DNA of 64,000 nt from [Clostridium] leptum DSM 753. GTDB taxonomy: Bacteria; Bacillota; Clostridia; Oscillospirales; Acutalibacteraceae. The translations under genes were made by a program, and so were the position numbers. The stretch covers positions 1-64,000 of the forward strand of contig DS480346.1 in the NCBI GenBank assembly GCA_000154345.1, written 5' to 3'. The notes beneath the pieces are model-generated. The model was given only the letters and a program-made list of their open reading frames with translations. It ran no database searches and was not told where the DNA came from. Positions 53,204 to 61,926 of this stretch are shown piece by piece. How positions within the stretch are numbered: position 1 is the first letter of the stretch; every line of letters starts with the position of its first letter.

Positions 53204-54073
53204 TTGGCAGCGAAAAAAGGCGGGCTTGGCAAAGGCTTGGACGCGATTTTCATGGAAAACGCCACCGAGAACAGCAACAGCACCGTAACCTTAAAAATAT
53301 CAGAGCTGGAGCCTAACCAGGATCAGCCTAGGCGGGAGTTTGACGACGAGGCCCTGGCGGAGCTGGCGGATTCTATCGCCCAGCACGGAGTGCTCCAGCC
53401 CCTGTTGGTAAGGCCTATCGCCGGAGGCGGCTACCAGATCGTGGCCGGTGAACGGCGGTTCCGCGCCTGCCGCATGGCGGGGGTCCAGGAGGTTCCGGTG
53501 GTGATTAGGGAGCTGAGCGACGGCCAGGTGATGGAGCTGGCGCTGATCGAAAACCTCCAGAGGGAGGATCTATCCCCCATCGAGGAAGCCCAGGGCTATC
53601 AGACCCTGATGGAGCACTATCACTTTACCCAGGAGGAGGTCAGCCGGTCCGTAGGAAAATCCCGTCCGGCCATCACCAACGCCATGCGGCTGCTCCGGCT
53701 GCCTGAGGAGATTATCCATATGGTGTCCGGCGGAAAGCTGAGCGCGGGCCATGCGAGAACCCTGCTGGCCTTTGAAAGCGAGGACGACCAGCTTCAGGCG
53801 GCCCAGCTGGCGGTGAAGCAAGGCCTTTCCGTGAGGGAGCTGGAAAAGCTGGCGAAAAAGGCCAACGCCGTCCTCCACGGCGGGGACGAAAGGGCCAAAA
53901 GGGTAAAGAAGCGTCCTGTTTTCATTGAGGAAGTGGAGCTTTCCCTCAACGAGCATTTGGGAAGGAAGGTCAAAATTCAAGAAAAAGGCAAGGAAAAGGG
54001 AGTTTTGACCATTGAGTTTTACAGCCAGGAGGATTTGCAGAATCTAGCACGCCTGTTAGGCGGAGAAGAATAA
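53204..54073 (+). CDS. parB: Chromosome partitioning protein ParB (Spo0J)
   Basis: A 289-aa ParB. The start is a TTG at 53204 with AGGAGG about 12 bases upstream. N-terminal GLGKGLDAIF is typical; the CTP-binding GERR box is at residues 82-85; the helix-turn-helix includes EEVSRSVGKSRPAITNAMRLL; a C-terminal dimerisation domain ends at LLGGEE. It lies 17 bases before serS, which implies co-transcription. Confidence 0.95.
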   Translation: MAAKKGGLGKGLDAIFMENATENSNSTVTLKISELEPNQDQPRREFDDEALAELADSIAQHGVLQPLLVRPIAGGGYQIVAGERRFRACRMAGVQEVPVVIRELSDGQVMELALIENLQREDLSPIEEAQGYQTLMEHYHFTQEEVSRSVGKSRPAITNAMRLLRLPEEIIHMVSGGKLSAGHARTLLAFESEDDQLQAAQLAVKQGLSVRELEKLAKKANAVLHGGDERAKRVKKRPVFIEEVELSLNEHLGRKVKIQEKGKEKGVLTIEFYSQEDLQNLARLLGGEE

Positions 54074-54089
54074 AAAGGGGTAAAAAGCT

Positions 54090-55376
54090 ATGTTAGACAT
54101 TAAAATGATTCGTACCGATGGGGAAAAGGTAAAGGAGAGAATCCGCAAACGGGAAATGAATCTGGATTCCATCGTGGATGAAATTCTGGACATTGACAAA
54201 AAGCGCCGTGAGCTGACCGGCGAGGTGGAAAGCAAAAAAGCGGAGCAGAACGCGGACAGCAAAAAGATCCCCCAGCTGAAAAAGGCGGGAGAAGACACGG
54301 CCCCCCTGATGGAGCGTATGAAGGCGCTTTCCGCGGAAATCAAGGAGGGCGACGCGAAACTGGCGGAGCTGGAGGAAAAGCAGAAGGATCTGCTGCTTTC
54401 CCTGCCCAACCTGCCGGACGAGGACGTTTGTGCCGGCGGCAAGGAGCAGAACCAGCCTATCCGCTATTTTAAGGAGCAGCCTAAGTTTGACTATGAGCCG
54501 AAAAACCACGTGGAGCTTTGCGAAGGCCTGGGGATGATCGACTACCAGCGGGGCGCAAAAATCGCCGGAGCCGGCTCCTGGCTGTACCGGGGCTGGGGCT
54601 CCCGTTTGGAATGGGCGCTCCTTAATTTCTTTGTCAACGAGCATATCAAGGACGGTTATGAGTTTATTCTGCCTCCCCACATGCTGGGATATGAGTGCGG
54701 CTATGTGGCGGGCCAGTTCCCGAAATTTGGTGACGAGGTTTATTGGATCGAGAATCCTACCAGCTCCGACCGGAAATTTATGCTGCCCACCGCCGAGACC
54801 GCGCTGGTCAACATCCATCGCGACGAAATCCTAAGCGAGGAAGACCTGCCGAGAAAATATATCGCTTACACCCCCTGCTACCGGAGAGAGGCCGGCAGCT
54901 ACCGTGCGGAAGAAAGGGGCATGATCCGGGGCCACCAGTTCAATAAGGTGGAAATGGTTCAGTATACCACCGAGGATCAGTCGGACGCCGCCTTTGAGGA
55001 GCTGGTCGGCAAGGCAGAGCGGCTGGTCCAGGAGCTTGGCCTCCACTACCGCCTGAGTAAGCTGGCGGCAGGCGACTGCTCCTTCTCTATGGCACGAACC
55101 TACGATATCGAGGTTTGGATTCCCAGCATGGGCATCTATAAGGAGGTAAGCTCCGCGTCCAACGCCAGGGATTACCAGGCCCGCCGCGGCAATGTCAAAT
55201 ACCGGGGCGCCGATAAAAAGCTGCACCTGGCCCATACTCTGAACGCCTCCGGTTTGGCCACCAGCCGGGTAATCCCAGCGATCGTGGAGCAGTATCAGAA
55301 CGACGACGGTTCCGTCACCGTTCCCGAGGTGCTGCGCCCCTATCTGGGAATCGACAGAATCGAGAAGCAGCGGTAA
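54090..55376 (+). CDS. serS: Seryl-tRNA synthetase
   Basis: A 428-aa class II enzyme. The long N-terminal coiled-coil tRNA-binding arm spans about residues 30-105. The catalytic core has PTAETALVNIHRDEIL, CYRREAGSYRAEERGMIRGH-type motif 2, and motif 3 near ALNASGLATSR. It is not preceded by a T-box; it seems to be expressed with parB. A GC-rich hairpin (55393-55412) follows. Confidence 0.96.
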   Translation: MLDIKMIRTDGEKVKERIRKREMNLDSIVDEILDIDKKRRELTGEVESKKAEQNADSKKIPQLKKAGEDTAPLMERMKALSAEIKEGDAKLAELEEKQKDLLLSLPNLPDEDVCAGGKEQNQPIRYFKEQPKFDYEPKNHVELCEGLGMIDYQRGAKIAGAGSWLYRGWGSRLEWALLNFFVNEHIKDGYEFILPPHMLGYECGYVAGQFPKFGDEVYWIENPTSSDRKFMLPTAETALVNIHRDEILSEEDLPRKYIAYTPCYRREAGSYRAEERGMIRGHQFNKVEMVQYTTEDQSDAAFEELVGKAERLVQELGLHYRLSKLAAGDCSFSMARTYDIEVWIPSMGIYKEVSSASNARDYQARRGNVKYRGADKKLHLAHTLNASGLATSRVIPAIVEQYQNDDGSVTVPEVLRPYLGIDRIEKQR

Positions 55377-55457
55377 AAGCGCCGATGAGGGAGGTCCGGC
55401 GGAGGCCGGACCCCCAAAGCCTGCGGGCAAGCCCTTCATGGCTGCGGGGGAGAAGGA

Positions 55458-55498
55458 CTTTATCAGTTTAATTCTTTTATTGAATTAAACTGATAAAG
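55458..55498. other. Perfect 17-bp AT-rich inverted repeat between serS and guaB
   Basis: CTTTATCAGTTTAATTC, a seven-base loop TTTTATT and the exact complement. There is no T-run after it. It is AT-rich, unlike the terminators elsewhere in this window. Confidence 0.85.
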
Positions 55499-55574
55499 CA
55501 ATAAATTAGGGAATGAGGCCAAAAAGCAGAAAAAATGGGGAAAGTTCCTCGTGATATTTTCTATGCGGAACTAC

Positions 55575-55603
55575 TTGAAAAACAGGGTTGTTTTTGCTAA
55601 AAT
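55575..55603 (+). promoter_or_regulatory. Promoter of guaB
   Basis: TTGAAA, a 17-base spacer and TAAAAT, placing the start of transcription near 55610, about 90 bases before guaB. Confidence 0.65.
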
Positions 55604-55619
55604 TAAGGTTATATAAATT

Positions 55620-55650
55620 AAGGCTGGAGGGGAAAATCCAGCCTTGTTTT
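55620..55650 (+). promoter_or_regulatory. Terminator-like hairpin in the guaB leader
   Basis: AAGGCTGG, a ten-base purine-rich loop and CCAGCCTT, followed by GTTTT, lying between the predicted guaB promoter and its start. It could attenuate guaB transcription. No named riboswitch aptamer is visible in the short leader. Confidence 0.6.
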
Positions 55651-55703
55651 GAACGCTGAGGCAAGGGGAAAGATCAATAACTGAACAAGGAGGACCGTAT
55701 AGG

Positions 55704-57182
<1,479 letters not shown>

Positions 57183-57311
57183 CCGCAGGAAATCCTGCCG
57201 GCGCCGCCGCCATTTCTCTGAAGGCGTTTGACCGCCTAAAAGAGGGCTGGCCTGCGGCCGAAGGAGCGGATTTGGCGCAGACTGCCCAGACTCGCTTTAT
57301 GAAAACGGCTG

Positions 57312-57352
57312 AAAAGGCCCGCCTCCTGCGTTGCGCAGGAGGCGGGCCTTTT
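57312..57352 (+). terminator. Terminator after guaB
   Basis: A perfect 19-bp stem (AAAAGGCCCGCCTCCTGCG, loop TTG) ending in TTTT. The rest of 57183-57499 shows no gene. Confidence 0.9.
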
Positions 57353-57499
57353 GTCTGTTCTAAGAAGACAAGGGCTTTAGGGCCGGGGTGGTTATAAAAA
57401 ACAGTAAGGGCACGAGGAAGAACACAGGTAACGCAGCTTTTTATAGAAAATTTTATCCAGCCGCAGCTCTTTTTGCCAGAGAGCTTTGCGGTACAGCCA

Positions 57500-57865
57500 T
57501 CATAGATACATTTCATCCCGGCCCTCTTTCAGGCTTTTTCCAAGGTATAGGCCAAGAATGGCGGCCACCCCATAGATGAGCAGAAAGCCGAAAAAAGAGA
57601 AGCCATAAATGAACAAAAGGCAGAGAAAGAATAAAATTACTACCAAAAGTACAAAATACCAGTGGAATCCGTTGCGTACGCCAAATGCCATTGCGGCAAT
57701 AAAAGAAATTCCCGGATTTAGAATCATTAGATCCGCTGTCAGCATACGCTCAATAACTTCTTCCTCCTGCTGCACCAGGATAAAGATCGGCGGAACAAAA
57801 TAGACTAGAATCAAAATAATAGTGAAAGGGAATAGCTTTTTTAAGATTTTAACAAACTTTTCCAT
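57500..57865 (-). CDS. Small integral membrane protein of unknown function
   Basis: A 121-aa protein with four hydrophobic segments (about residues 10-30, 50-65, 70-88 and 92-108), starting MEKFVKILKKLFPF at 57865, where AAAGGAG precedes. Short charged ends (N-terminal lysines, C-terminal KSLKEGRDEMYL) suggest both termini are inside. I recognise no family. It is convergent with guaB and stands alone. Confidence 0.65.
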   Translation of the reverse strand: MEKFVKILKKLFPFTIILILVYFVPPIFILVQQEEEVIERMLTADLMILNPGISFIAAMAFGVRNGFHWYFVLLVVILFFLCLLFIYGFSFFGFLLIYGVAAILGLYLGKSLKEGRDEMYL

Positions 57866-58113
57866 TCCGGATACTCCTTTAGTTACGGATAAAACCACAA
57901 AATATTGTGTGTAGAAAAAGCTGTAACCTCAAGCGGCCGGTAATAACAAAATCCAATATTACAGAACGTTATGAGTTTTCAACTCTTTCAACAATTTGCG
58001 GTGGAAAACTTTTTTAGGTTAAGAAACCGTTGATTACTTTTTTAAAAAGACTCGGCTTTTTGCCACAGGGCAAAGCCGGTTTGAGAGTCCAGGCTTAAAA
58101 GGGGAGAAGACGC

Positions 58114-58665
58114 TTAAAAACCGAGATAGCCGGCCCATTCTTCCTTTAAAATAGCTAAGTGGTCCACATCGTAAAAGACGCCGTCCTTCAGCAGCTCACG
58201 CCTGCCGGTGCCCTCGTAAAGAAAGCCCAGCTTTTCCATAACCTTCCGGGAAGCGCCGTTTTTCGCCATACACCTGCCTGAGACCCGGCAAAGGCCCAGC
58301 TCGTTGAAAGCAAAGGCCAGCATGGCGGAACAGGCCTCTGTGGCGTAGCCCAGGTTCCAGCAGTCCGGATTGACAAAGTAAGAAATAGCGCCGGAGCGCA
58401 AGGCGGGCTGAACATTGATCACGCCGCAGTTGCCAAGATAAGCCCCGGTGTGCTTGTCAAACATGCCGAATTCGTAGCTGGTACGGTTTTTTCTCGAGCT
58501 TTCCACAAACTGGATCCACCAATCCACCCGTTCCCGGGGATAATTCCGGGGAATAGCGTAGGTAGTATCATAGATTTCCTTCCTTCTCAGGACCTGCCAT
58601 ACGCTGTCAGCGTCGGAAGGGCGATAGGGCCGAATCAGAATTCTAGCGGTTTCTATTTGGTTCAT
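58114..58665 (-). CDS. GNAT-family N-acetyltransferase, RimJ/RimL type
   Basis: A 183-aa acetyltransferase with ETARILIRPYRPSDAD at the N-terminus. The acetyl-CoA site is in CWNLGYATEACSAMLAFAF and the closing motif in NGASRKVMEKLGFLYEGTGR. This is the Acetyltransf_3 type that acetylates protein or small-molecule amines. AAGGAGGGACC precedes the start. A hairpin with a following T-run at 58053-58078 on the minus strand probably ends it. Confidence 0.88.
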   Translation of the reverse strand: MNQIETARILIRPYRPSDADSVWQVLRRKEIYDTTYAIPRNYPRERVDWWIQFVESSRKNRTSYEFGMFDKHTGAYLGNCGVINVQPALRSGAISYFVNPDCWNLGYATEACSAMLAFAFNELGLCRVSGRCMAKNGASRKVMEKLGFLYEGTGRRELLKDGVFYDVDHLAILKEEWAGYLGF

Positions 58666-58805
58666 GGCGGTCCCTCCTTAAAGTAAAACAAATTCCATTT
58701 TCTTACTGATTATACTGTATCACATCGTGGTTTTTTCCACAAGAACGCAAAATTCCCAAAACAACTATTTTTCTTGTGGTTAAATTGAGAGATTGTGAAA
58801 AAAGC

Positions 58806-58835
58806 CTTGACAAACCTGTCCTATATATATTATAA
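58806..58835 (+). promoter_or_regulatory. Promoter of the tRNA cluster
   Basis: TTGACA, an 18-base spacer and TATAAT, 33 bases before tRNA-Met. A strong consensus-type stable RNA promoter. Confidence 0.88.
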
Positions 58836-58867
58836 TAAATCTCGCTCACTGAATAGTGGCGAAATAT

Positions 58868-58944
58868 GGCGGCATAGCTCAGCTGGCTAGAGCATTCGGT
58901 TCATACCCGAAGTGTCGATGGTTCAAGTCCATTTGCCGCTACCA
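58868..58944 (+). tRNA. tRNA-Met (CAT)
   Basis: A 77-nt cloverleaf: acceptor GGCGGCA with TGCCGCT, anticodon loop containing CAT in GGTTCATACCC, T arm GGTTCAAGTCC and encoded CCA. The first pair is a G-U wobble and the D arm AGCTCAGCTGGCTAGAGC is ordinary. Elongator type is more likely than initiator because the anticodon stem lacks three G-C pairs. Confidence 0.95.
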
Positions 58945-58946
58945 AT

Positions 58947-59021
58947 GGCCCGATGGTCAAGAGGTCAAGACACCGCCCTTTCACGGCGGAATCACGAGTT
59001 CGATTCTCGTTCGGGTCACCA
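58947..59021 (+). tRNA. tRNA-Glu (TTC)
   Basis: A 75-nt cloverleaf: acceptor GGCCCGA with TCGGGTC, anticodon stem CCGCC-CTTTCAC-GGCGG reading GAA/GAG, T arm GAGTTCGATTCTC and encoded CCA. It lies two bases after tRNA-Met. Confidence 0.95.
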
Positions 59022-59036
59022 TGGAGAATAAGGTTA

Positions 59037-59070
59037 TCCCCCGGCTTTTCGGGGGAAGCTTTTTATTTCT
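59037..59070 (+). terminator. Hairpin with T-run between tRNA-Glu and tRNA-Val
   Basis: CCCCCG, a six-base loop, CGGGGG and then AAGCTTTTTATTT. It may terminate part of the tRNA transcription or act as a processing signal. Confidence 0.6.
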
Positions 59071-59071
59071 T

Positions 59072-59148
59072 GGACGCATAGCTCAGCTGGTTAGAGCGTT
59101 CGCCTCACACGCGAGAGGTCGAGGGTTCGAGTCCCCCTGCGTCCACCA
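59072..59148 (+). tRNA. tRNA-Val (CAC)
   Basis: A 77-nt cloverleaf: acceptor GGACGCA with TGCGTCC, anticodon loop CTCACAC (CAC), T arm GGGTTCGAGTCCC and encoded CCA. The structured RNA region begins only 13 bases downstream. Confidence 0.95.
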
Positions 59149-59159
59149 AAATGTGATAA

Positions 59160-59646
59160 ATGGGGGAAGGTTTCTTCCCCTGCTTATCTCAAAAGCCTAT
59201 TATCTAAGAAAGAAAGCACGCTTTTGAAATAAGCGGAATCACGAACGCTTGTCTATCGAAACCCGTTCCTCCGGCACATCGGCAGAACCAATGTGTTGCT
59301 CCAGGTTGAAGCTTATCGCAAGAGGTTGCTACTTCCGAAGGAAGGTCACGGCATACTGATGTTACGATAGTATCAGTTTCGCAAGCATATAAAGTTAGAA
59401 ACAGTCGCTTTTGTGTGTGACTGTTTTCATAACTTGTTTGTCAAGGTACGGTTCATTGAAAAAATAAACCTGCGCTCTTGTCCCAAAACATAAGAGCGCA
59501 GGCTTGACAAATGAGTATTTATCAGGTTAGAATCTAACCTGTAAATGGCATTTCACAAACCGTAGGAGTAGTGTGTATACTCTTATGGTGGGGGACGGTT
59601 GATTGTTGGTAGCAATTAGCCGTCCAGGAAGTGCTTTTTATTTTTT
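59160..59646 (+). ncRNA. Candidate large structured non-coding RNA downstream of tRNA-Val
   Basis: No protein frame is convincing, but hairpins follow one another along the whole stretch. GGGGAAG/CTTCCCC is at 59163-59180. A 15-pair stem with one mismatch joins 59182-59196 to 59220-59234. GCTTG plus CGAAAC (59247-59262) pairs with 59376-59386, enclosing several small stems. 59398-59406 pairs with 59419-59427, and TTTGTCAAG (59437) with CTTGACAAA (59503), enclosing an 11-bp hairpin at 59469-59502. Further hairpins lie at 59523-59541, 59560-59588 and 59593-59625. The last is followed by a T-rich tract (59635-59646), like a terminator. G-U pairs in the last two stems fit plus-strand RNA. I recognise no known RNA family by sequence. 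Confidence 0.62.
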
Positions 59647-60085
59647 CTGTGCTTATTATAACACCTTTTTCTGGAAATGCAAACAGAAATTTTTAGAGGT
59701 CTACAACAAATCAAATAGTCAGTTTTGTTTTAGAAAGAAGACATTTATTTTCTTGTGGTATATCTAAAATGAGATATAAATAATTTTTGTTGATGCTAAA
59801 ATAAAATAATTACAAAAATCCCTTCCATTTAAATTGGAAGGGATTTTTGTAGTTAGAACAAGTTAAAGAAAAATTGCGAATAGTACAAGGCTTTCATAAA
59901 TCCAAATTCCTAAATATAAACTAGAAGCAAGTATTTCTGGGAAGATAAGGTACAATAAATTGCGCAAATTGGAGATAAAGTATAATATATTTCGCAAATT
60001 AAAAAAGGATAAAAAAGAGACATGGTTTGCAGAACTCTGGTAGAATGAAGTCACGACACACCATTCAGAAAGGAGACAGCAAACT
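59647..60085. other. AT-rich spacer before the IS transposase
   Basis: No gene is visible. It holds a perfect inverted repeat (59812-59850), the left end of the IS element with two related TTGCGCAAATT/TTTCGCAAATT motifs (59960-60000), and a possible TATAAT at 59981. AAAGGAGA before the transposase ATG is at about 60069. Confidence 0.6.
59812..59850. terminator. Perfect 16-bp inverted repeat, probable bidirectional terminator
   Basis: ACAAAAATCCCTTCCA, a seven-base loop and the exact complement ending in TTTTTGT on both strands. Confidence 0.8.
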
Positions 60086-61276
60086 ATGTCCGAGAAAATT
60101 GTACAGCTAAACGAGGAAGTAATCAAGGGTCAAATCAAGGAATTGGTCCGCGGCAGCGTGGAGGAAACCCTGAATGAGCTGCTGGAGAAGGAGGTGGAGT
60201 CCCTGACACAGGCCGCCCGCTACGAGCGCAGTGAGGCCCGTCAGGGCTACCGCAGCGGCCACTATGACCGCAACCTCACCACGACCTCCGGCGACGTCAC
60301 GCTCCATATGCCCCGGCTCAAGGGCGTATCCTTCGAGACGGCCATCATCGAGCGGTATCGCCGCCGGGAGAGCAGCGTGGAGGAGGCCCTCATCGAGATG
60401 TACCTGGCAGGCGTCTCTGTACGCCGGTTGGAGGACATCACGGAGGCGCTGTGGGACAGCAAGGTTTCGCCCGCCACCATCAGCGAGCTGAACAAGAAAG
60501 CCTACGTTCACATCGAGGATTGGCGGAACCGTCCTTTGCAGGGCGGGCGCTATCCATACGTCTACGTGGACGGTATCTACCTGCGCCGCAACTGGGGCGG
60601 AGAGTACGAAAATGTTGCTGTTTTGGTGGCAATTGCCGTAAATGAGGACGGTTTTCGTGAGGTTTTAGGCGCTGCCGAGGGCATGAAGGAGGACAAGGCC
60701 AGTTGGGTCAGCTTTTTCCAGTGGCTCCGCGGACGCGGCTTGGACGGCGTGAAGCTCATTGTCGGCGACAAGTGCATGGGGATGCTGGAGGCCGTGGGCG
60801 AGGTGTTCCCCGAGGCCAAATACCAGCGCTGCACGGTGCATTTCTACCGCAACGTTTTCTCCGTTGTACCCAGAACCAAGGTCAGAATTGTGGCAAAAAT
60901 GCTCAAGGCAATCCACGCCCAGGAGAGCAAAAAGGCATCCCACGAGAAGGCGAAGACCGTGGTCACCGAGTTGCGCGCCATGAAACTGAAGGAGGCGGCA
61001 AAGAAGGTCGAGGATGGCATTGAGGAGACGCTGACCTACTGCGATTTTCCCAGCGAGCACTGGACGCGCATCCGCACCAACAACGTGATCGAGCGGCTGA
61101 ACCGTGAGATCCGCCGCCACACCCGCGTGGTGGGAACATTCCCTGACGGCAACTCCGCCCTGATGCTGGTCTGCGCCCGGCTCCGCCATGTGGCGGGCAC
61201 CCAGTGGGGCAACAAGAAGTACATGAATATGAAGCATCTGGAGACGGTTTTAGATGACGCCTTTATTGCCGGCTGA
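60086..61276 (+). CDS. IS256-family transposase
   Basis: A 396-aa DDE transposase of the Mutator/IS256 type. The catalytic residues are D162 in YVYVDGIYL, D228 in LIVGDKCMG and E336 in NNVIERLNRE. CTVHFYRN and HTRVVGTFPDG are family blocks. It is full length with no internal stop, so the element may be active. Its GC and codon use differ from the AT-rich genes to its right. Confidence 0.96.
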   Translation: MSEKIVQLNEEVIKGQIKELVRGSVEETLNELLEKEVESLTQAARYERSEARQGYRSGHYDRNLTTTSGDVTLHMPRLKGVSFETAIIERYRRRESSVEEALIEMYLAGVSVRRLEDITEALWDSKVSPATISELNKKAYVHIEDWRNRPLQGGRYPYVYVDGIYLRRNWGGEYENVAVLVAIAVNEDGFREVLGAAEGMKEDKASWVSFFQWLRGRGLDGVKLIVGDKCMGMLEAVGEVFPEAKYQRCTVHFYRNVFSVVPRTKVRIVAKMLKAIHAQESKKASHEKAKTVVTELRAMKLKEAAKKVEDGIEETLTYCDFPSEHWTRIRTNNVIERLNREIRRHTRVVGTFPDGNSALMLVCARLRHVAGTQWGNKKYMNMKHLETVLDDAFIAG

Positions 61277-61490
61277 CCTCATTCAGCCGGAGCCTGTAAA
61301 CAAATTTGCGCATAAATCTTGACGGGATCGTTCTGGATGACGCCTTTATTGCCGGCTGACCTCATTCAGCCGGAGCCTGTAAACAAATTTGCGCATAAAT
61401 CTTGACGGGATCGTTCTGGATGACGCCTCTATTGCCGGCTGACTTCATTCAGCCGGAGCCTGCAAACAATTTTACGCATAAATCTTGGTG
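61253..61490 (+). repeat. 83-bp tandem triplication of the IS 3' end
   Basis: Copies start at 61253, 61336 and 61419. Each begins with the last transposase codons (GATGACGCC...) and runs through a CCGGCTGA...TCAGCCGG hairpin and the terminal AAATTTGCGCATAAATCTTG. The third copy has several substitutions. A more diverged fourth copy lies at about 61608-61680. Confidence 0.92.
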
Positions 61491-61500
61491 GTACCTCATC

Positions 61501-61926
61501 TCTCGTCGGGCATTTTCTTCCGGGGTATGATTCTTTCTGGACATAATAAAACCTCCGATGTAGTGCTTCTATTCCACACCACATCGGAAGTTTACACAAA
61601 ATACGGGATAGCCTCACGCCTCCGTTGCCGGTTAACTTCTTTCAGAGACTGCAAACCAATTTACGAAATATTCTTGACACTCCTCTTCCTGATATATCTA
61701 TTCCGTTTCTTCATAGTACTGTTCGATTTGGGTATATCTTCTCGCCATATACAAATTCACTCCTCGTTGTAGTTCTATCCTACTTTAGGAGGGTCTTTGC
61801 AATCTCTATTTTTCCTGGAACAAGCTCATCAATAGGGGTTAATTCAGCCGTATAGGACGTTCCTCAAGCATCCCATCTTAGAAGTGGTCTTGACTTGATA
61901 GGTTGCCCTTTATAGGGGTGATCCGA
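61501..61926. other. Region between the IS repeats and the response-regulator gene
   Basis: It contains a hairpin ACCTCCGATGT...ACATCGGAAGT (61551-61592), the diverged fourth IS-end copy (61608-61680) and AT-rich sequence. No gene. Confidence 0.55.

Larger units (their letters stand above)
59949..61500 (+). mobile_element. IS256-family insertion sequence
   Basis: An intact transposase gene (60086-61276) is flanked by related ends: TTGCGCAAATT at 59960-59970 on the left and AACAAATTTGCGCATAA on the right. The right end is present three times, so the outer boundary is uncertain (near 61325 for the first copy). A flanking direct repeat could not be identified. Confidence 0.8.

Noticed and set aside
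61253..61490. CRISPR or satellite array
   Set aside because: The units are copies of the IS 3' end.
61429..61617. 62-codon minus-strand frame in the IS repeats
   Set aside because: It spans the repeated IS ends; no family match or ribosome binding site.
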